A stretch of 64,000 nt of DNA, taken from assembly GCF_030247185.1 (NCBI RefSeq), contig NC_080571.1, forward strand, positions 39,215,502-39,279,501, given 5' to 3'. Positions within the stretch are counted from its first letter, which is position 1. Every line of letters begins with the position of its first letter. Positions 22,230 to 33,639 of the stretch are shown here, piece after piece. A program made the position numbers and the translations under genes. Under the pieces are notes generated by a model. It searched no databases and had not been told where the DNA came from. It saw only the letters and a program-made list of their open reading frames with translations. This stretch comes from Malaya genurostris. Its lineage: Eukaryota; Arthropoda; Insecta; Diptera; Culicidae.

Positions 22230-24870
22230 AAACTGTTGGGTTGCTATTCTTTGTTATTTTTATATTCTTTTCTATTTTTGCTATTATTTGGTATAATTCC
22301 CTATTCTTTGCCAAATTTTGCTTGCTATATTTTGTTATTCCTTGCTATTCTATACTATTCTGTGCTATTCTTTGCTATTCTCTGCTTTTTTTGCTGTTCT
22401 TTGCTATTCTTTGATAATCTTTGCTATTCCTTGCTATTGTTTCCAGATAATCTTTGCTATTTTTTTCTAATATTTGGTATTCTTTTCTTTTCTTTGTTAT
22501 TCTTTGCCATTCTTGGCTATTTTTTGCCATTCTTGGCTATTCTTTGCCATTATTTGCAATTCTTTGTTATTCTTTGCTATTCTTTGCCATTCTTTGCTAT
22601 TCTTTGCTATTCTTTGTTATTCTTTGCTATTCTTTGTTATTCTTCGCTATTCTTTTCTATTCTTAGCAATTCTTTGCTATTCTTAGCTATTCTTTGCTAT
22701 TCTTTGCTATTCTTTGCTATTCTTTGCTATTCTTTGCTATTCTTTGCTATTCTTTGCTATTCTTAGCTATTCTTTGCTATTCTTTGCTATTCTTTGCTCT
22801 TCTTTGCTCTTCTTTGCTATTCTTGGCTATTCTTTGCTATTCTTTGCTATTCTTTGCTATTCTCTGCTATTCTTTGCTATTCTTTGCTATTCTTTGCTAT
22901 TCTTTGCTATTCTCTGCTATTCTTTGCTATTCTTTGCTATTCTTTGCTATTCTTTGCTATTCTTTGCTATTCTTTGCTATTCTCTGCTATTCTTTGCTAT
23001 TCTTTGCTATTCTCTGCTATTCTTTGCTATTCTTTGCTATTCTTTGCTATTCTTTGCTATTCTTTGCTATTCTTTGCTATTCTTTGCTATTCTTCGCTAT
23101 TCTTTGCTATTCTTTGCTATTCTTTGCTATTTTTTGCTATTCTTTGCTATTCTTTGCTATTCTTTGCTATTCTTTGCTATTCTTTGCTATTCTTTGCTAT
23201 TCTTTGCTATTCTTTGCTATTCTTTGCTATTCTTTGCTATTCTTTGCTATTCTTTGCTATTCTTTGCTATTCTTTGCTATTCTTTGCTATTCTTTGCTAT
23301 TCTTTGCTATTCTTTGCCCTGCGATTCTTTGCTGTGCTGACTAGAAGTACTTGTTATTCATTGCTATGTTTGCTGTTATTTGTTATATCTCGCTCTTCTT
23401 CGCTATTATTTGCGATTGTTTGCTATTCTTTGCTATTCCTTGTTATTCTTTGCTGTTCATTGGTAGTATTTACTATTCTTTGTTTTCCTATTTCTTGCTA
23501 TTTTTTGTTTTTTTTTGCTATTCTTGACTATTCTTTGCTATTTTATTGGTATTCTTTGTTATTATTTGCTTTTTTTATTTTTCATATTATTTTTGCAATT
23601 TTATGCAATTGTTTGCTATTGCTTCCAATCGTTTACCATAATTAACAATTCTTTGCTATTTCTTGTTATTCTTGATTACATTTGTTATTCTTTCTTCAAT
23701 TTTGTGCTATTTTTCCAATTGTTCACTAATCTTTGCTCTTCCTAACTATTCTTTGCTAATTTTTGTTATTCTTTGCCATCCTTTTCTATTCGTTGCTTTT
23801 TTAGTTACGATTAGAATAGTAGTAACCTTACGGTCATTCACCTCTTCTGACCAAAAAAAACTTGCTATTATTTGCGATTGTTTACTATTCTTTGTTATTT
23901 CCTGCTAGTCTTTGCTATCAATTGATCTTATTTGGAATTTTTCGTTATTCTTTACATTTCTTTATTGTTCTTTGCTATTCAATGGTGTTATTTGCTATTT
24001 TTTCTATTCCTCGTCATTGGTTGCAATTGTTCAGAATTATTAGCTCTTTTTTGCTATTATTTGCTATTCTTTACTTTTTTTGCTTTTAGTGAATCTTTTA
24101 GCAATTTTGTGCAATTCTTTTCTATTCTTTCCAATTGTTCACTACAGTTTACTATTCATTGCTATTTTTTGGTTATTCTTGTCTACATTTTTTATTCTTC
24201 CAGCAATTTTGTGCTGTTCTATCCAATTGTTCACTATTCTTTGCTCTTCTGAACTCTTTATTACTATGTTTGTTATTCTTCGTTATTCTTTGCCACTCTT
24301 TGCTATCCTTTCCATTTTTGGTTTCGATTATAGAGGTATTAACTTTACAGTCATTCGCTTCCTTTGACCAGTACAAGTTGCTATTATTGGCTATTATTTG
24401 CTATTCCTCGTCCTTTTTCACTATTATTTGCTATTCTTAGCTAATATCTGTAATTTTTTGTAATATTCCATGCTAAATCTGACTATTATTTGCTACTCAT
24501 TTCTCTCATTTGGTATAGTTGCAATTTTTTACTTTTCTATATAATTCTTTGCTATTGTATATTTTTCCATCATTTACTATTTATTGATAACATTTGCTAT
24601 TCTTTGCTATTTCTCGCCCTTGTTTGCAATTGAATACTATTTGATTACTATTATTTACTATTCTTTGCTATTAATTATTCTCCTCTGTTATTATTTGCTG
24701 TTTAATACAACTATTTGGTATTATTTGGTATTATTTGCTATTTTTTCTGATATTTTTTCAGTTTTTCTGATATTTTGTAGTAAAGTATTGTATAGTAGTA
24801 ATATAGCAGAAAGAATAGCATTGCTATTCTTTGTACTTTTATTGTTTACCACTCTATGCGTTAGAGGGAG
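22230..24870. repeat. TTTGCTATTC 10-bp minisatellite with degenerate flanks
   Basis: The core (about 22556-23316) is an almost perfect 10-bp unit, TCTTTGCTAT. Towards both ends the unit becomes variable in sequence and spacing but stays recognisable (TTGCTATT words) from about 22230 to 24870. All plus frames are open through the core as FAILCYSLL repeats because the 10-bp unit rotates frame; none of these (up to 283 codons) is a gene. Short non-repeat segments near 23810-23850 and 24320-24370 share 'tacggtcattc/acagtcattcgctt' and may mark duplicated segments. Confidence 0.95.
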
Positions 24871-25395
24871 AATGTTCTTAAAGAAAATCATGTTTAGTGA
24901 TTACCAAACAACTTTTCGATTGGTTTTAATTTAATTTTATTATCCGAGAAACTCGACTACATCGCTCAGTGCCGCGCCTGGACGACAGAAACAAAAGAAC
25001 AGCAAAGCGTAGGGAACAAAAAAAACTGTTCGAAACGATCAAAGAACAATGGAAATCTTGCAGTCAATATTGATCGTTATTAACTTTAAGCGGACTCGTA
25101 TTCGACCTTCATTACTAGAAATAGAAAATTTACTCACGTTATGAATTCAAATCGCACATAAGTAAGTTCTTAAGATACAACTAAACAAAAGTAGTAGTGT
25201 AATACACATCCTATTTGCTTCTTACAGTAAGGCAGCTGACCATAATAACGTTAGCACAACTTGAAGCCGAATTTTTTAAGAACAATCGCTCGAAAAAATA
25301 AATTTTGATCATTTGGGGATTAAAATTAACGTTTCGTTTTAGACTTTATGCCAATTTCACTATCTTTACGTTTCGATTTAGACTCGTCTGTGCAG
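24871..25395. other. Non-coding DNA, no gene seen
   Basis: No frame or RNA is supported. The part from about 25320 ('aacgtttcgttttagactt') is the outer part of the palindromic MITE family that follows. Confidence 0.4.
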
Positions 25396-25570
25396 AGCAG
25401 TTCAAATTGAACTGCTTACTGCAAACTTAACCGCTTTTCGTTCGGCACGTCAGGAAAGACTTAGCATTTCGGTGCTTATTACAAGTGTGTTGCAAATAGC
25501 AATAACTTTACGTCTGCTTAGCGGTTCAAATTGAACTGTTTAAGTTTGCAGCCAGCAGTTCAATTCCAAT
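25396..25570. mobile_element. Palindromic MITE, TTCAAATTGAA variant
   Basis: AGCAGTTCAAATTGAACTGCT (21 bp) at 25396-25416 is a perfect palindrome except for its centre. A second palindrome, GGTTCAAATTGAACTG, lies near 25523. CTGCAAACTTAA at 25419 is answered by TTAAGTTTGCAG near 25538. The interior GCAAATAGCAATAACTTTAC near 25493 is, in reverse complement, nearly the interior of the element at 32407-32635, so the two belong to one family. Confidence 0.7.
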
Positions 25571-26471
25571 TATCAGAAGTCGAAATATCAAAGACACATA
25601 GTTGTAAAAGATATTTCTCTAGACCCCTAAAACTGCGAATTTCCACGAAAAAAAAAATCTCCTAAAACCTCGCCAAAGTTACAAAAAACGAAAAGGAAAA
25701 GTGTGTGCAACAAATTTGAAATTTATTTCGAATAACGATGGACACGGACTTTCAAAACGTGCTTTCGAGAAAAACGGGGTTAAAGTTTACTGTCCATAGA
25801 ATCGAAAGAAACAATTTATTTTTCTAGGGGGCGGGTAGGGTCCAACACGTTTGAAAAATCATATTTTTTCTTTGTATTTTGATATAATGAATCATTTCAA
25901 GAATGTTTTATCAAGTCAATTGAAGCAGAACTTTTGGGCCTGTGCGCCGAATTCTTGCTTCTTCGCGGCCCATAACTTCCAGTGATTAGTTCCGATAGAC
26001 TTGGCAATTTGACAAAAAAGTTTTTGAAATATTTTACTATTGGAAAATAGAAAGAAAAAATATATGATTTTTCAAAATCCCTACCTGTCCCTAAACAAAA
26101 CCCAGACTCTCTTAGGTGAGATCCGATTACGAAGGGAACTGATTATGTAGATCGCTGATTACATACGAAAACCAACCATCGTTATGGCAAACCTTGCAAG
26201 AAACTTGACATCAATGTTTTTTTCCACATACAGAGGGTCACTTATCAGCTCCAACTAAACAAATAATCTCATTTCAACTAAAGCAAAACAAATATTTAGT
26301 TCTAACTGCAATCGGTGCTTTTATCGGCCTCCTAAACCATCAATTCATCATTCTGCCTTACCAAAATTTTATGATAATCCTTCACAGGTTCTAGCCTGAA
26401 ACAAAACAAAAAAACATGCGATCGAACAGTCACTAATCATCACTTCTGTCGCTTTGGTTTTTCTCTTGCAG
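25571..26471. other. Intronic DNA upstream of the first visible neuroligin exon
   Basis: No gene is seen. The segment ends in a polypyrimidine tract (TTTTTCTCTTGCAG) immediately before 26472, so it is the 3' part of a neuroligin intron. Confidence 0.6.
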
Positions 26472-26689
26472 ATTTAGTCCAACCCGAACGCCATCGCCGT
26501 GGGACGGCGTCCGGATAGCCGATAAGTTCAGCCCGGTATGTCCCCAGCGGCTGCCGAATGTGAATAACGAAACAGCAGCTTTAGATAAAATGCCAAAAGG
26601 ACGACTAGAGTATTTGAAACGTTTGCTACCTTTTTTAATAAACCAGTCGGAGGATTGTTTGTACTTGAACGTATTTTCACCTGCACATG
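26472..26689 (+). CDS. Nlg: Neuroligin exon a
   Basis: Acceptor CTCTTGCAG ends at 26471 and donor GTAAGT starts at 26690. The exon starts with the last base of a codon, then reads FSPTRTPSPWDGVRIADKFS. It ends in NQSEDCLYLNVFSPAH plus one base. EDCLYLNV is carboxylesterase type-B signature 2. NNET and NQS are possible N-glycosylation sites. The upstream partner exon, probably ending in an arginine codon (..LR), is not visible. Confidence 0.93.
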
Positions 26690-26770
26690 GTAAGTCGCGA
26701 TAGGGAAAGCCGTTTTTAAACTAAATGCCGGTCTACCATTGTTTTTTCTGTTTTTAATGTTTTTCTGCAG

Positions 26771-26920
26771 CCGCTCAAAGCGACAGAAAATTACCTGTTG
26801 TAGTATTTTTACACGGAGAATCATTTGAATGGAACAGCGGGAACCCGTACGATGGGACCGTGCTGGCCAGTTACGGAGAAATAGTTGTAGTTACACTGAA
26901 TTATCGATTAGGAATTTTAG
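26771..26920 (+). CDS. Nlg: Neuroligin exon b
   Basis: Acceptor TTTTCTGCAG, donor GTAGGT. The exon encodes AAQSDRKLPVVVFLHGESFE, then WNSGNPYDGTVLASYGEIVV and VTLNYRLGIL. This is the oxyanion-hole strand and the next core strands. The usual Gly-Gly of active esterases (HGGG) is replaced by HGES, in line with an inactive family member. Confidence 0.93.
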
Positions 26921-26983
26921 GTAGGTCGATCCGAGTAGCTCCATTTTTCCTAATCCCATTCTGTTCTTCCTTCTCAACACAAG

Positions 26984-28046
26984 GTTTTTTAAATGCCAAT
27001 CCGAGCCCCGAAATACGAGCACGAGTGGCCAACTACGGCCTGATGGACCAGATGGCGGCCCTGCACTGGGTTCAGCAAAACATTGCCAAGTTCGGAGGGG
27101 ACCCATCGATGGTAACCCTCGCCGGTCACGGAAGTGGTGCCGCGTGTATCAACTTCCTAATGACTTCGCCGACGATGGTGCCCGGACTGTTCCACCGGGC
27201 CATACTGCTGTCGGGGTCAGCTTTCTCATCCTGGGCGTTGGTCGAAGATCCCGTGATATACGCCCTGCGGCTGGCAAAGGAAGTCAATTGCTCAATACCG
27301 GAAGATCTGATCAAAAGTCACGAGGAGATCGTGGATTGTTTGCGAGATGTTCCGCTGGAGGATCTGTTCGCGGCGGACATTCAGCCACCGAGCTTCCTGA
27401 GTGCGTTCGGACCATCCGTCGACGGTGTAGTGATCCGACCGGGCCGGACAAATCAAGACATCGACGAAACGCCCATCCGAGGAACTTCGAAGCGATCGCA
27501 AGGAGCTGCCGGTCGCTATGATCTGCTGTTCGGAGTCGTAACGGGTGAAGCTCTGTGGCGATTCAGTGCCGTTGACATTCAGAGTGGTTTCGAGGGTGAA
27601 CGGCGGGATCGGATTCTGCGGACATACGTGCGGAATGCGTACACCTACCACCTAAGCGAAATCTTTTACACCGTCGTGAACGAGTACACGGACTGGGAAC
27701 GGACCAGTATGCATCCGATCAACACGAGGGATGCCGCCGTAGCGGCCCTGTCGGATGCCCAGTTCGTGGCCCCGTTGGTGCACACAGGAGACATGCTGGC
27801 TCCGCCACCGCCTCTGCCCGGTCAGGAACCGTCCGGGCCGAAGTGTTTCTTCTACGTGTTCGACTATCAAACCAAAGACGGCGACTATCCACAACGAATG
27901 GGAACGGTCCACGGGGAAGATCTGCCGTACGTATTCGGGGCTCCACTCGTGGACGGTTTCAATCACTTCCCGAAAAACTACACCAAATCGGAGGTGGCCC
28001 TGTCCGAGGCGATCATGATCTACTGGGCGAACTTTGCCAGGACGGG
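26984..28046 (+). CDS. Nlg: Neuroligin exon c (main esterase-like exon)
   Basis: Acceptor CTCAACACAAG, donor GTAAGT at 28047. About 354 codons cover the nucleophile elbow (FGGDPSMVTLAGHGSGAACI; Gly codon at 27130-27132 where active enzymes have Ser), the alpha/beta core, and the C-terminal His motif GTVHGEDLPYVFGAP near 27900-27950. The codons are GC-rich compared with the flanking DNA. NYT near 27980 is a possible glycosylation site. The open frame drawn through the two small introns (from 26860) overstates the exon; the introns at 26690 and 26921 have clear splice sites. Confidence 0.95.
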
Positions 28047-29350
28047 GTAAGTGATATTGTTATTAACCAGTATTTTTCTCGCGTTGGTTCATTGAAGCAA
28101 ACATTATTTGAAGTTTATTGTATTTTTCTGGATAAAAAATGCAAAATATGTTGCGTAACTTTTTCTGTCATAAATTTTAAAGCTTTTAACTCAGTCACTT
28201 GTTGACAGATTTATATAATTTTACCTTCAAACGATCCTTGCACATTTAACTTAAACATATCAGGTAACGTCGTTTAAAGTATTTCAATAGTGTACCATTG
28301 AAAAATTGGTTTGACATGGCCAAAGTTTTCGCGTACCAATTTCAGCTTGCCATAATGATGTCATCCTCTCGATCGCTTTACACAGTACGAACTATCGCAC
28401 ACAACGGAATCTATAAATATATGCTTCGGTACATTTGTTTGTTCTGTCAACGCCTGGTTGTGATCGCAACCGGTAGTTTGAATGGATTACAAAACTAAAA
28501 GTTATATCCATTCACTCACTGGATAGTCATCTTTGCACTGTGTGTGGTGAGTGGATGCCATTCTTTTGAGTATATTGAATACCAATTAGCAGTTGATTTC
28601 GAATCTCCGCCAATTTAGAACTATCGGCGATAAATTTTTCCGACTTTATTTGAAGCGCTTGAATCTCGGTGATTTGTTGGTGGATTCACCACATTTAACT
28701 TGATTCGAAAGCATTACTTCAATATTGTACGCTTGAAAATGGATTGATCTGTCAACGGGGTCGTATCCATACTGCAATCTCCGTTTACGTACGAGACGGT
28801 GGGCCGTATGAATAAAATGTAGTAAAGTCTGTTGTTTGTAGTATTTTCTTAAAAACATAGTCCACAGATTATAACGCGGTTTGGTATAAATAAAAAAACA
28901 AGTTCGAACATGTATTTGATGCTACTTTCGAATTTGAGCATTTCCTGCATGCTGTATGGACACGGAACCGAGAAGCTGGAATATGCATGCACAAAGCAAG
29001 AAACGTACTTACTGCTGCAAAAATGCCACTTTGTTTGATTTGTCTACTTCACTTTATCAGCAAACACCCGAGTAACAACCTCTTGAGTTACCTACCGAAA
29101 AATTCACGTATTTTTTTTAAAAAGGCCTTTCAACTTACACTTTTGAAAGAAATTGCAGACGAGCTATGAAAACTTACTCTCAGCGAGTGCCGAGTCATTC
29201 GAAATTACTCTTCAAAGTGAATGTTGATGAATGCTTTGTTGGCCGTTATAAAAAATTGTTGTAAACGCTACATGTTTGAAAGTTATTGTATAGTAAAGTC
29301 TCCGCTTCTGACAGAAACGTGATCCAAATGTAGCATTTACTACCGAAATT
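28047..29350. other. 5' part of neuroligin intron 3
   Basis: AT-rich intronic DNA after the donor at 28047. I see no gene; frames at 28298-28498 and 28646-28858 lack domains and coding bias. Confidence 0.6.
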
Positions 29351-29361
29351 CAAGCTTGCTA

Positions 29362-29560
29362 CACTCTTACCAGCCGCTACCTAATTTTGGGTCAAAACCT
29401 ACCCAAAATCAACTAAATTTTAGGTAACGAGTGATGACCTCAAAATTTAGGAAAACGTAAGTTTAGTCAAAGTGTTATTCCATAACAAAGCACGCTACCC
29501 ATTTTTTTACGATCAAGTCAAAGTTTGAGTAGATAACGACCTAATTTTGGGTAGCTTATA
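29362..29560. mobile_element. Possible MITE with ACCTAATTTTGGGT repeats
   Basis: CTACCTAATTTTGGGTC at about 29377 is answered by TACCCAAAAT (about 29399), TAAATTTTAGGTA (about 29413) and a direct copy, GACCTAATTTTGGGTAGC, near 29539. Repeated direct and inverted copies of a 14-mer bracketing about 180 bp suggest a small non-autonomous element; ends are uncertain. Confidence 0.4.
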
Positions 29561-29712
29561 GAAGAGCTCGACAGTGAATGATTTCTCCTCAAAAAATAAG
29601 TAAAAGAGATTTTCAGTGTACGTTTTGTTCATACGGCCCAGTGTTTCCCAAATGGATTAGTTGAAAGTTGTTTTATGACGATAATCATAGATACTGTTGC
29701 CGTGAGAATGTC

Positions 29713-30033
29713 TTAGGTTGATGTCAGAGTAAGCGCGGAACGCGATGCGAAGCGAAGCGATTCAATACAATGTATTGTTATCGCATCGCGTTCACTCTGA
29801 CACGCACGCGTACCTCGACGCTTCGCGTTATGCGTTCACTCTCTCTTACTCGTTCTCTTCCCTAAGGTTGCTGTCAGAGTGAGCGCGGAACGCGTAGCTT
29901 CAAAAGGCGCGTGCGAGTTTGTTTCATTCAATCGAAGCAAACATGTCACAGTGAAGGCGATTCGATAACAGTGCATCGCATCAAAACGCTTCGCCTCGCT
30001 TCGCAAATAGCGTTCACTCTGATAGCAACCTAA
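29713..30033. mobile_element. Two adjoining CG-rich MITE copies (TAGGTTGMTGTCAGAGT ends)
   Basis: Copy B, 29863-30033, begins TAAGGTTGCTGTCAGAGTGA and ends with the near-perfect reverse complement (TTCACTCTGATAGCAACCTA). Copy A starts at 29713 with TTAGGTTGATGTCAGAGTAA and shares GCGCGGAACGCG with B but loses its far end against B. The interiors have many CGAAGCG words, so CpG is unusually dense. A third, truncated start is at 45401-45450. Confidence 0.75.
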
Positions 30034-30289
30034 CTTTACTATGAGACGCCTTTTCAAAATTTATCCTCTGAGAGAGTGATTTGATCGTGGATATCTCTTA
30101 TTGTATCTGATGTATCAAAATATTTTTTGATTTATGCCATTGAAAATATGATCAGCAATTTCTGATAAAATTCTCAGTAATATTAGATAACCAAGACAAC
30201 AAAAACCTCAAAATTGAAGATCGCAAATAAAATTGTTTGCACCCGTGTTTGTATTTTTTTTTGTTATAATTTGACAATATCTGTCACAA

Positions 30290-30480
30290 TTGACCTTTAA
30301 AACAGAACATGTTTTTAGACTTAAATTTGGTACGGTAATAGCTATCCAACAAGCCATGGATTGTTAAAATTCTTCTATTTTTAACGGAGGATTTTTCGCC
30401 TTATTCCAGTAGTAGGAGTTTTACGCGCTTGATGATAAAGCGATGTTTCGGAGCAAAGTGTAACACGATTTTCAATATTG
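30290..30480 (-). repeat. Dispersed repeat piece matching 5330-5560
   Basis: The reverse complement of this stretch (AACTCCTACTACTGGAATAA, then the 'taacaatccatggcttgttggatagc' segment) matches the order of phrases at about 5385-5510. It is a copy of the same dispersed family, joined to the foldback arms. Confidence 0.55.
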
Positions 30481-30483
30481 CTT

Positions 30484-32170
30484 TCATATAAGGTTTCTGA
30501 ATTTCATTTGGATCCAACTACTGATTCCGGAGCTACAGGATGATATATGTAATGAAATTAAAACAATGGCACTGATTTTTCTAGTATATGGCTGAACCGA
30601 TTTCGTCCATCTAACGTTCAAATAAAAGATCTTAAGGTCCCATAAAAACTGCTTGTTTTTAATGAGATCCAACTTCTGGTTCAGGAAATACAGGGTGATT
30701 AGTGTAAAAATTTCACATTATTTCAGCTTTACCGGTATCCAGGTTCCCATCCCGGAATGTACCCAAAAATTTTACGTGCAACGGACTACGATTTCTTTAA
30801 GATGGCTAAAACTGATTTTCAAAAATTTGCAATCTAAGGAAATGGTAAACAATCCATTAGGCGAATTTAACTGTCTTCGGTTACACCGACTTACGAAAGT
30901 ATCAGGAATAGAGAAGCTAAAAGAAGGGCGAAACGAATTTATTAAACAATGATTGAAATTAAAACAAACTTATAGTCCCATACAAAATTGGTGATTTTTA
31001 TCCGATTCCTACTTACAATTTTGACATTACTGGGTGGTGAGTTTGTAAAATTCAAATCGTCATAGACAAAAACTCAAAACTATTTCAATTTGTTCGTCAT
31101 ACTAATTTATGGACATACAAACTATTTTTGATTATGCTGGTCTCTGAATACCGCTTCTGGAATTAACATAAATAATGACAAAAACTTTAAAGAGGAACTC
31201 ACTTCTACATCTAATGGAACGTTTAATCGATTGTCACACGTTTAGATTGAAACCACAACAGATTAATTCGGTTGTGTTTTGAAAACTTTGTTTTCGTTTT
31301 CCTTTCGTCCTGCTGTACACGCAAAGGCGGTCGTGTTGTCTCCTTCCGTACCAGCACTTTGCTTCGTCATTTTATATGACGGTTTGAAATTTTTGACACT
31401 CATATTCACATTTGATCTAAACGTGTAACAATCAATGAAGCATTCCATGAGGTGTAGAAGTGAGTTCCTCTTTGAAGTTTCTGTCATTATTTATGGTATT
31501 CAGAGACCAGCATAATCAAAAATAGTTCGTTTGTCCATGAATTAGTATGACGAATAAATTGAAATAGTTTTGAGTCCAGCTTTGAAGATTTTTTAGTATC
31601 ACCATCTTCTATCGTATAACATTCACTAATTTTGTATGGGACCATAAATTTATTTTAATTTTAATTATTAAATTCGTTTTACCCTTCTTTAAGCTTCTCT
31701 ATTCCTGATACTTTCGGAAATGGAATTCGGAAATCGGTGTAGCCGAAGTCAGTTTAATTCGCCTAATGGATTGTAAACCATTCATTAGATTCGTAATTTC
31801 TGAAAATCAGTGTTGGCATACTAGAGAAATCCTAGTGCTTTTCAAATTAAAAAAAATCTTTCCGGGATCGAATACCGAATACCGCTAAAACTGATATAAG
31901 TTTATTTGGTCATCGACTCTCAAAGTCCATAAACCCGATTAATATATGTGAAAATTTTACACTAATCTCCTGAACCGGAAGTCGGATCTGATTTAAAAAC
32001 AAGCAGTTTTTATGGGACCTTTCATTTGAATGCTAGATGGACGAAATCGGGTCAGACATCTACAAGCAAAATGAGTGACATTGTTTTAACTTCATTACAT
32101 ATATCATCCTATAGTTCCGGAACCAGAAGTCGGATCCAAATGAAATTCAGAATAATAATTGAAATTATTT
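30484..32170. repeat. Foldback: about 0.75-kb inverted arms around a 0.17-kb spacer
   Basis: The left arm (30484-31247) and right arm (31415-32170) are diverged inverted copies of the dispersed repeat. A minus-strand translation of 30484-30672 reads NVRWTKS, ISLHISSCSSGISSWIQMKF. A plus translation of 32026-32150 reads NARWTKS, TSLHISSYSSGTRSRIQMKF. The inner part is the best conserved: GATTATGCTGGTCTCTGAAT near 31128 is matched in reverse complement near 31500, and CACGTTTAGAT/ATCTAAACGTG bound the spacer. The single strand could form a long imperfect hairpin. No protein is encoded. Confidence 0.8.
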
Positions 32171-32406
32171 TTCACACCGAATTTGCTTATCTCGACGAAC
32201 TTTTTCGGACTTATGGTTGCCAAAACCGAACCGTGCTAAAATCGAAACGTCATGAAAAAGGGTGCTGTGCATAGTCATTTAGATACCGAAAAAACAATTG
32301 CATAAAACAGTATTGAAATGGTAATTTGAAGGGGAAAAAGCTTGCTTTCACCCCCAAATTTATGCTAGGTGCACATAACCATTTTCTTAAGTTTGCGTTT
32401 CGTCTT

Positions 32407-32635
32407 CGACTCATCAGTGCGTCAGCAGATTATGCTGACGCAAGCCCCCGGATCAACATAATCCGCTGAGCAGACGTAAAGTTAATGCTATTTGCAAGAC
32501 ACTTTTTTATTACACAAGAAGTGTAACGTCTAAACTGACGTCTCGAACGAAACAAGTTTCGGCTTACTGGCCGTACAGATTGTGGTAATTTGAAGGGCTT
32601 GCGTCAGCATAATCTGCTGACGCACTGATGAGTCG
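32407..32635. mobile_element. 229-bp palindromic MITE with perfect 41-bp inverted ends
   Basis: 32407-32447 and 32595-32635 are exact reverse complements over 41 bases. Each arm also holds a smaller palindrome, GCGTCAGCA-GATTA-TGCTGACGC. The interior GCAGACGTAAAGTTAATGCT resembles the reverse complement of the element near 25490-25520. It lies inside the dispersed repeat array of intron 3. Confidence 0.85.
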
Positions 32636-32639
32636 GTGT

Positions 32640-33340
32640 CACTCCGGTTCCGGAGATTTAGGATGATATGTACCAAAAAGTGAAAAAAATATGCACTCAC
32701 TTTTTTCAAAGATGGTTGAACCGATTTTCACAAACTAAGATTCAAATAAAAGGTATTATGGTCCCATAGCTTGGTATTGAATATCATTTGAATGTGACTT
32801 CCGGTTCCGGAGTTATATGGCAATATGTGAAAATTTGAGTAAAAGTTTACACTAAATTATCTCTGGAACAACTAAACCGATTTTCGCAAACTAAGACTCA
32901 AATGAAAGGTCTTATAATATCCTAAAAATTTGTAGAATATTTTATCTGGATCCGACTTCCGGTTCCGGAACTAAAGCGTGATAAGTGGAAAATTACCAAT
33001 TTTATTAGTATTTTTCCACGAACGATGGTTAAAACCAGGTACAAATCCTATAAAACTGTCTGATAAATTCTTCTAGTTTGCAGACCTTGTTAGTTTGTGG
33101 GCATGAAAACTTAATTCGGCACTACTGGTCCCCTCTTTTCCTGTTCCGAGAGCACCGAAAGTGGAGAAGAAAAACTCCTAAAACTAAATTCACTTCGATT
33201 TCTCTGCGATGCTTGAACCGATTTTCACAAATCTTAATTTGAATTAAAGTTCATACTGTCTTTAATTCTACTGTGAAATTTCATCCGGATCCGACTTCCG
33301 TTTCCGCAGTTGCATGGCGATGAGTGTCAAAGTTTTCAAA
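32640..33340. repeat. Tandem modules of the dispersed repeat
   Basis: Three or four units of about 110-180 bp repeat the order 'tggttgaaccgattttcacaaac', 'gattcaaat-aaaggt', 'tggtcccat', 'atccgacttccggttccgga'. Units near 32640, 32820, 32950 and 33210 are directly repeated. This is the clearest view of the modular structure of the family. Confidence 0.75.
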
Positions 33341-33443
33341 TCGCCATATAGAGTGACAAAATGTACAACACCGAAAGAAGAAGAAAACACAAGACGAACA
33401 AGGCGTACTTTGTTCTATTTCGTACACGTTGTGTAGTGATGTC

Positions 33444-33598
<155 letters not shown>

Positions 33599-33639
33599 TC
33601 CTATTACATGTTTGATGATGTTTAGCTTGACTTACATAA

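Noticed and set aside
22203..23645. Plus-strand frames rich in FAILCYSLL, up to 283 codons, resembling membrane proteins
   Set aside because: They come from the 10-bp minisatellite, are open in all plus frames, and the hydrophobicity is a product of T-rich codons.
26528..27966. Minus-strand frames over neuroligin (98-119 codons)
   Set aside because: Shadows of the GC-rich plus-strand exons.
28021..28050. Neuroligin ending at the TAA right after exon c
   Set aside because: TAA is part of the GTAAGT donor. The next exon continues the conserved domain (GNPNEHHRQ), so this is not the stop.
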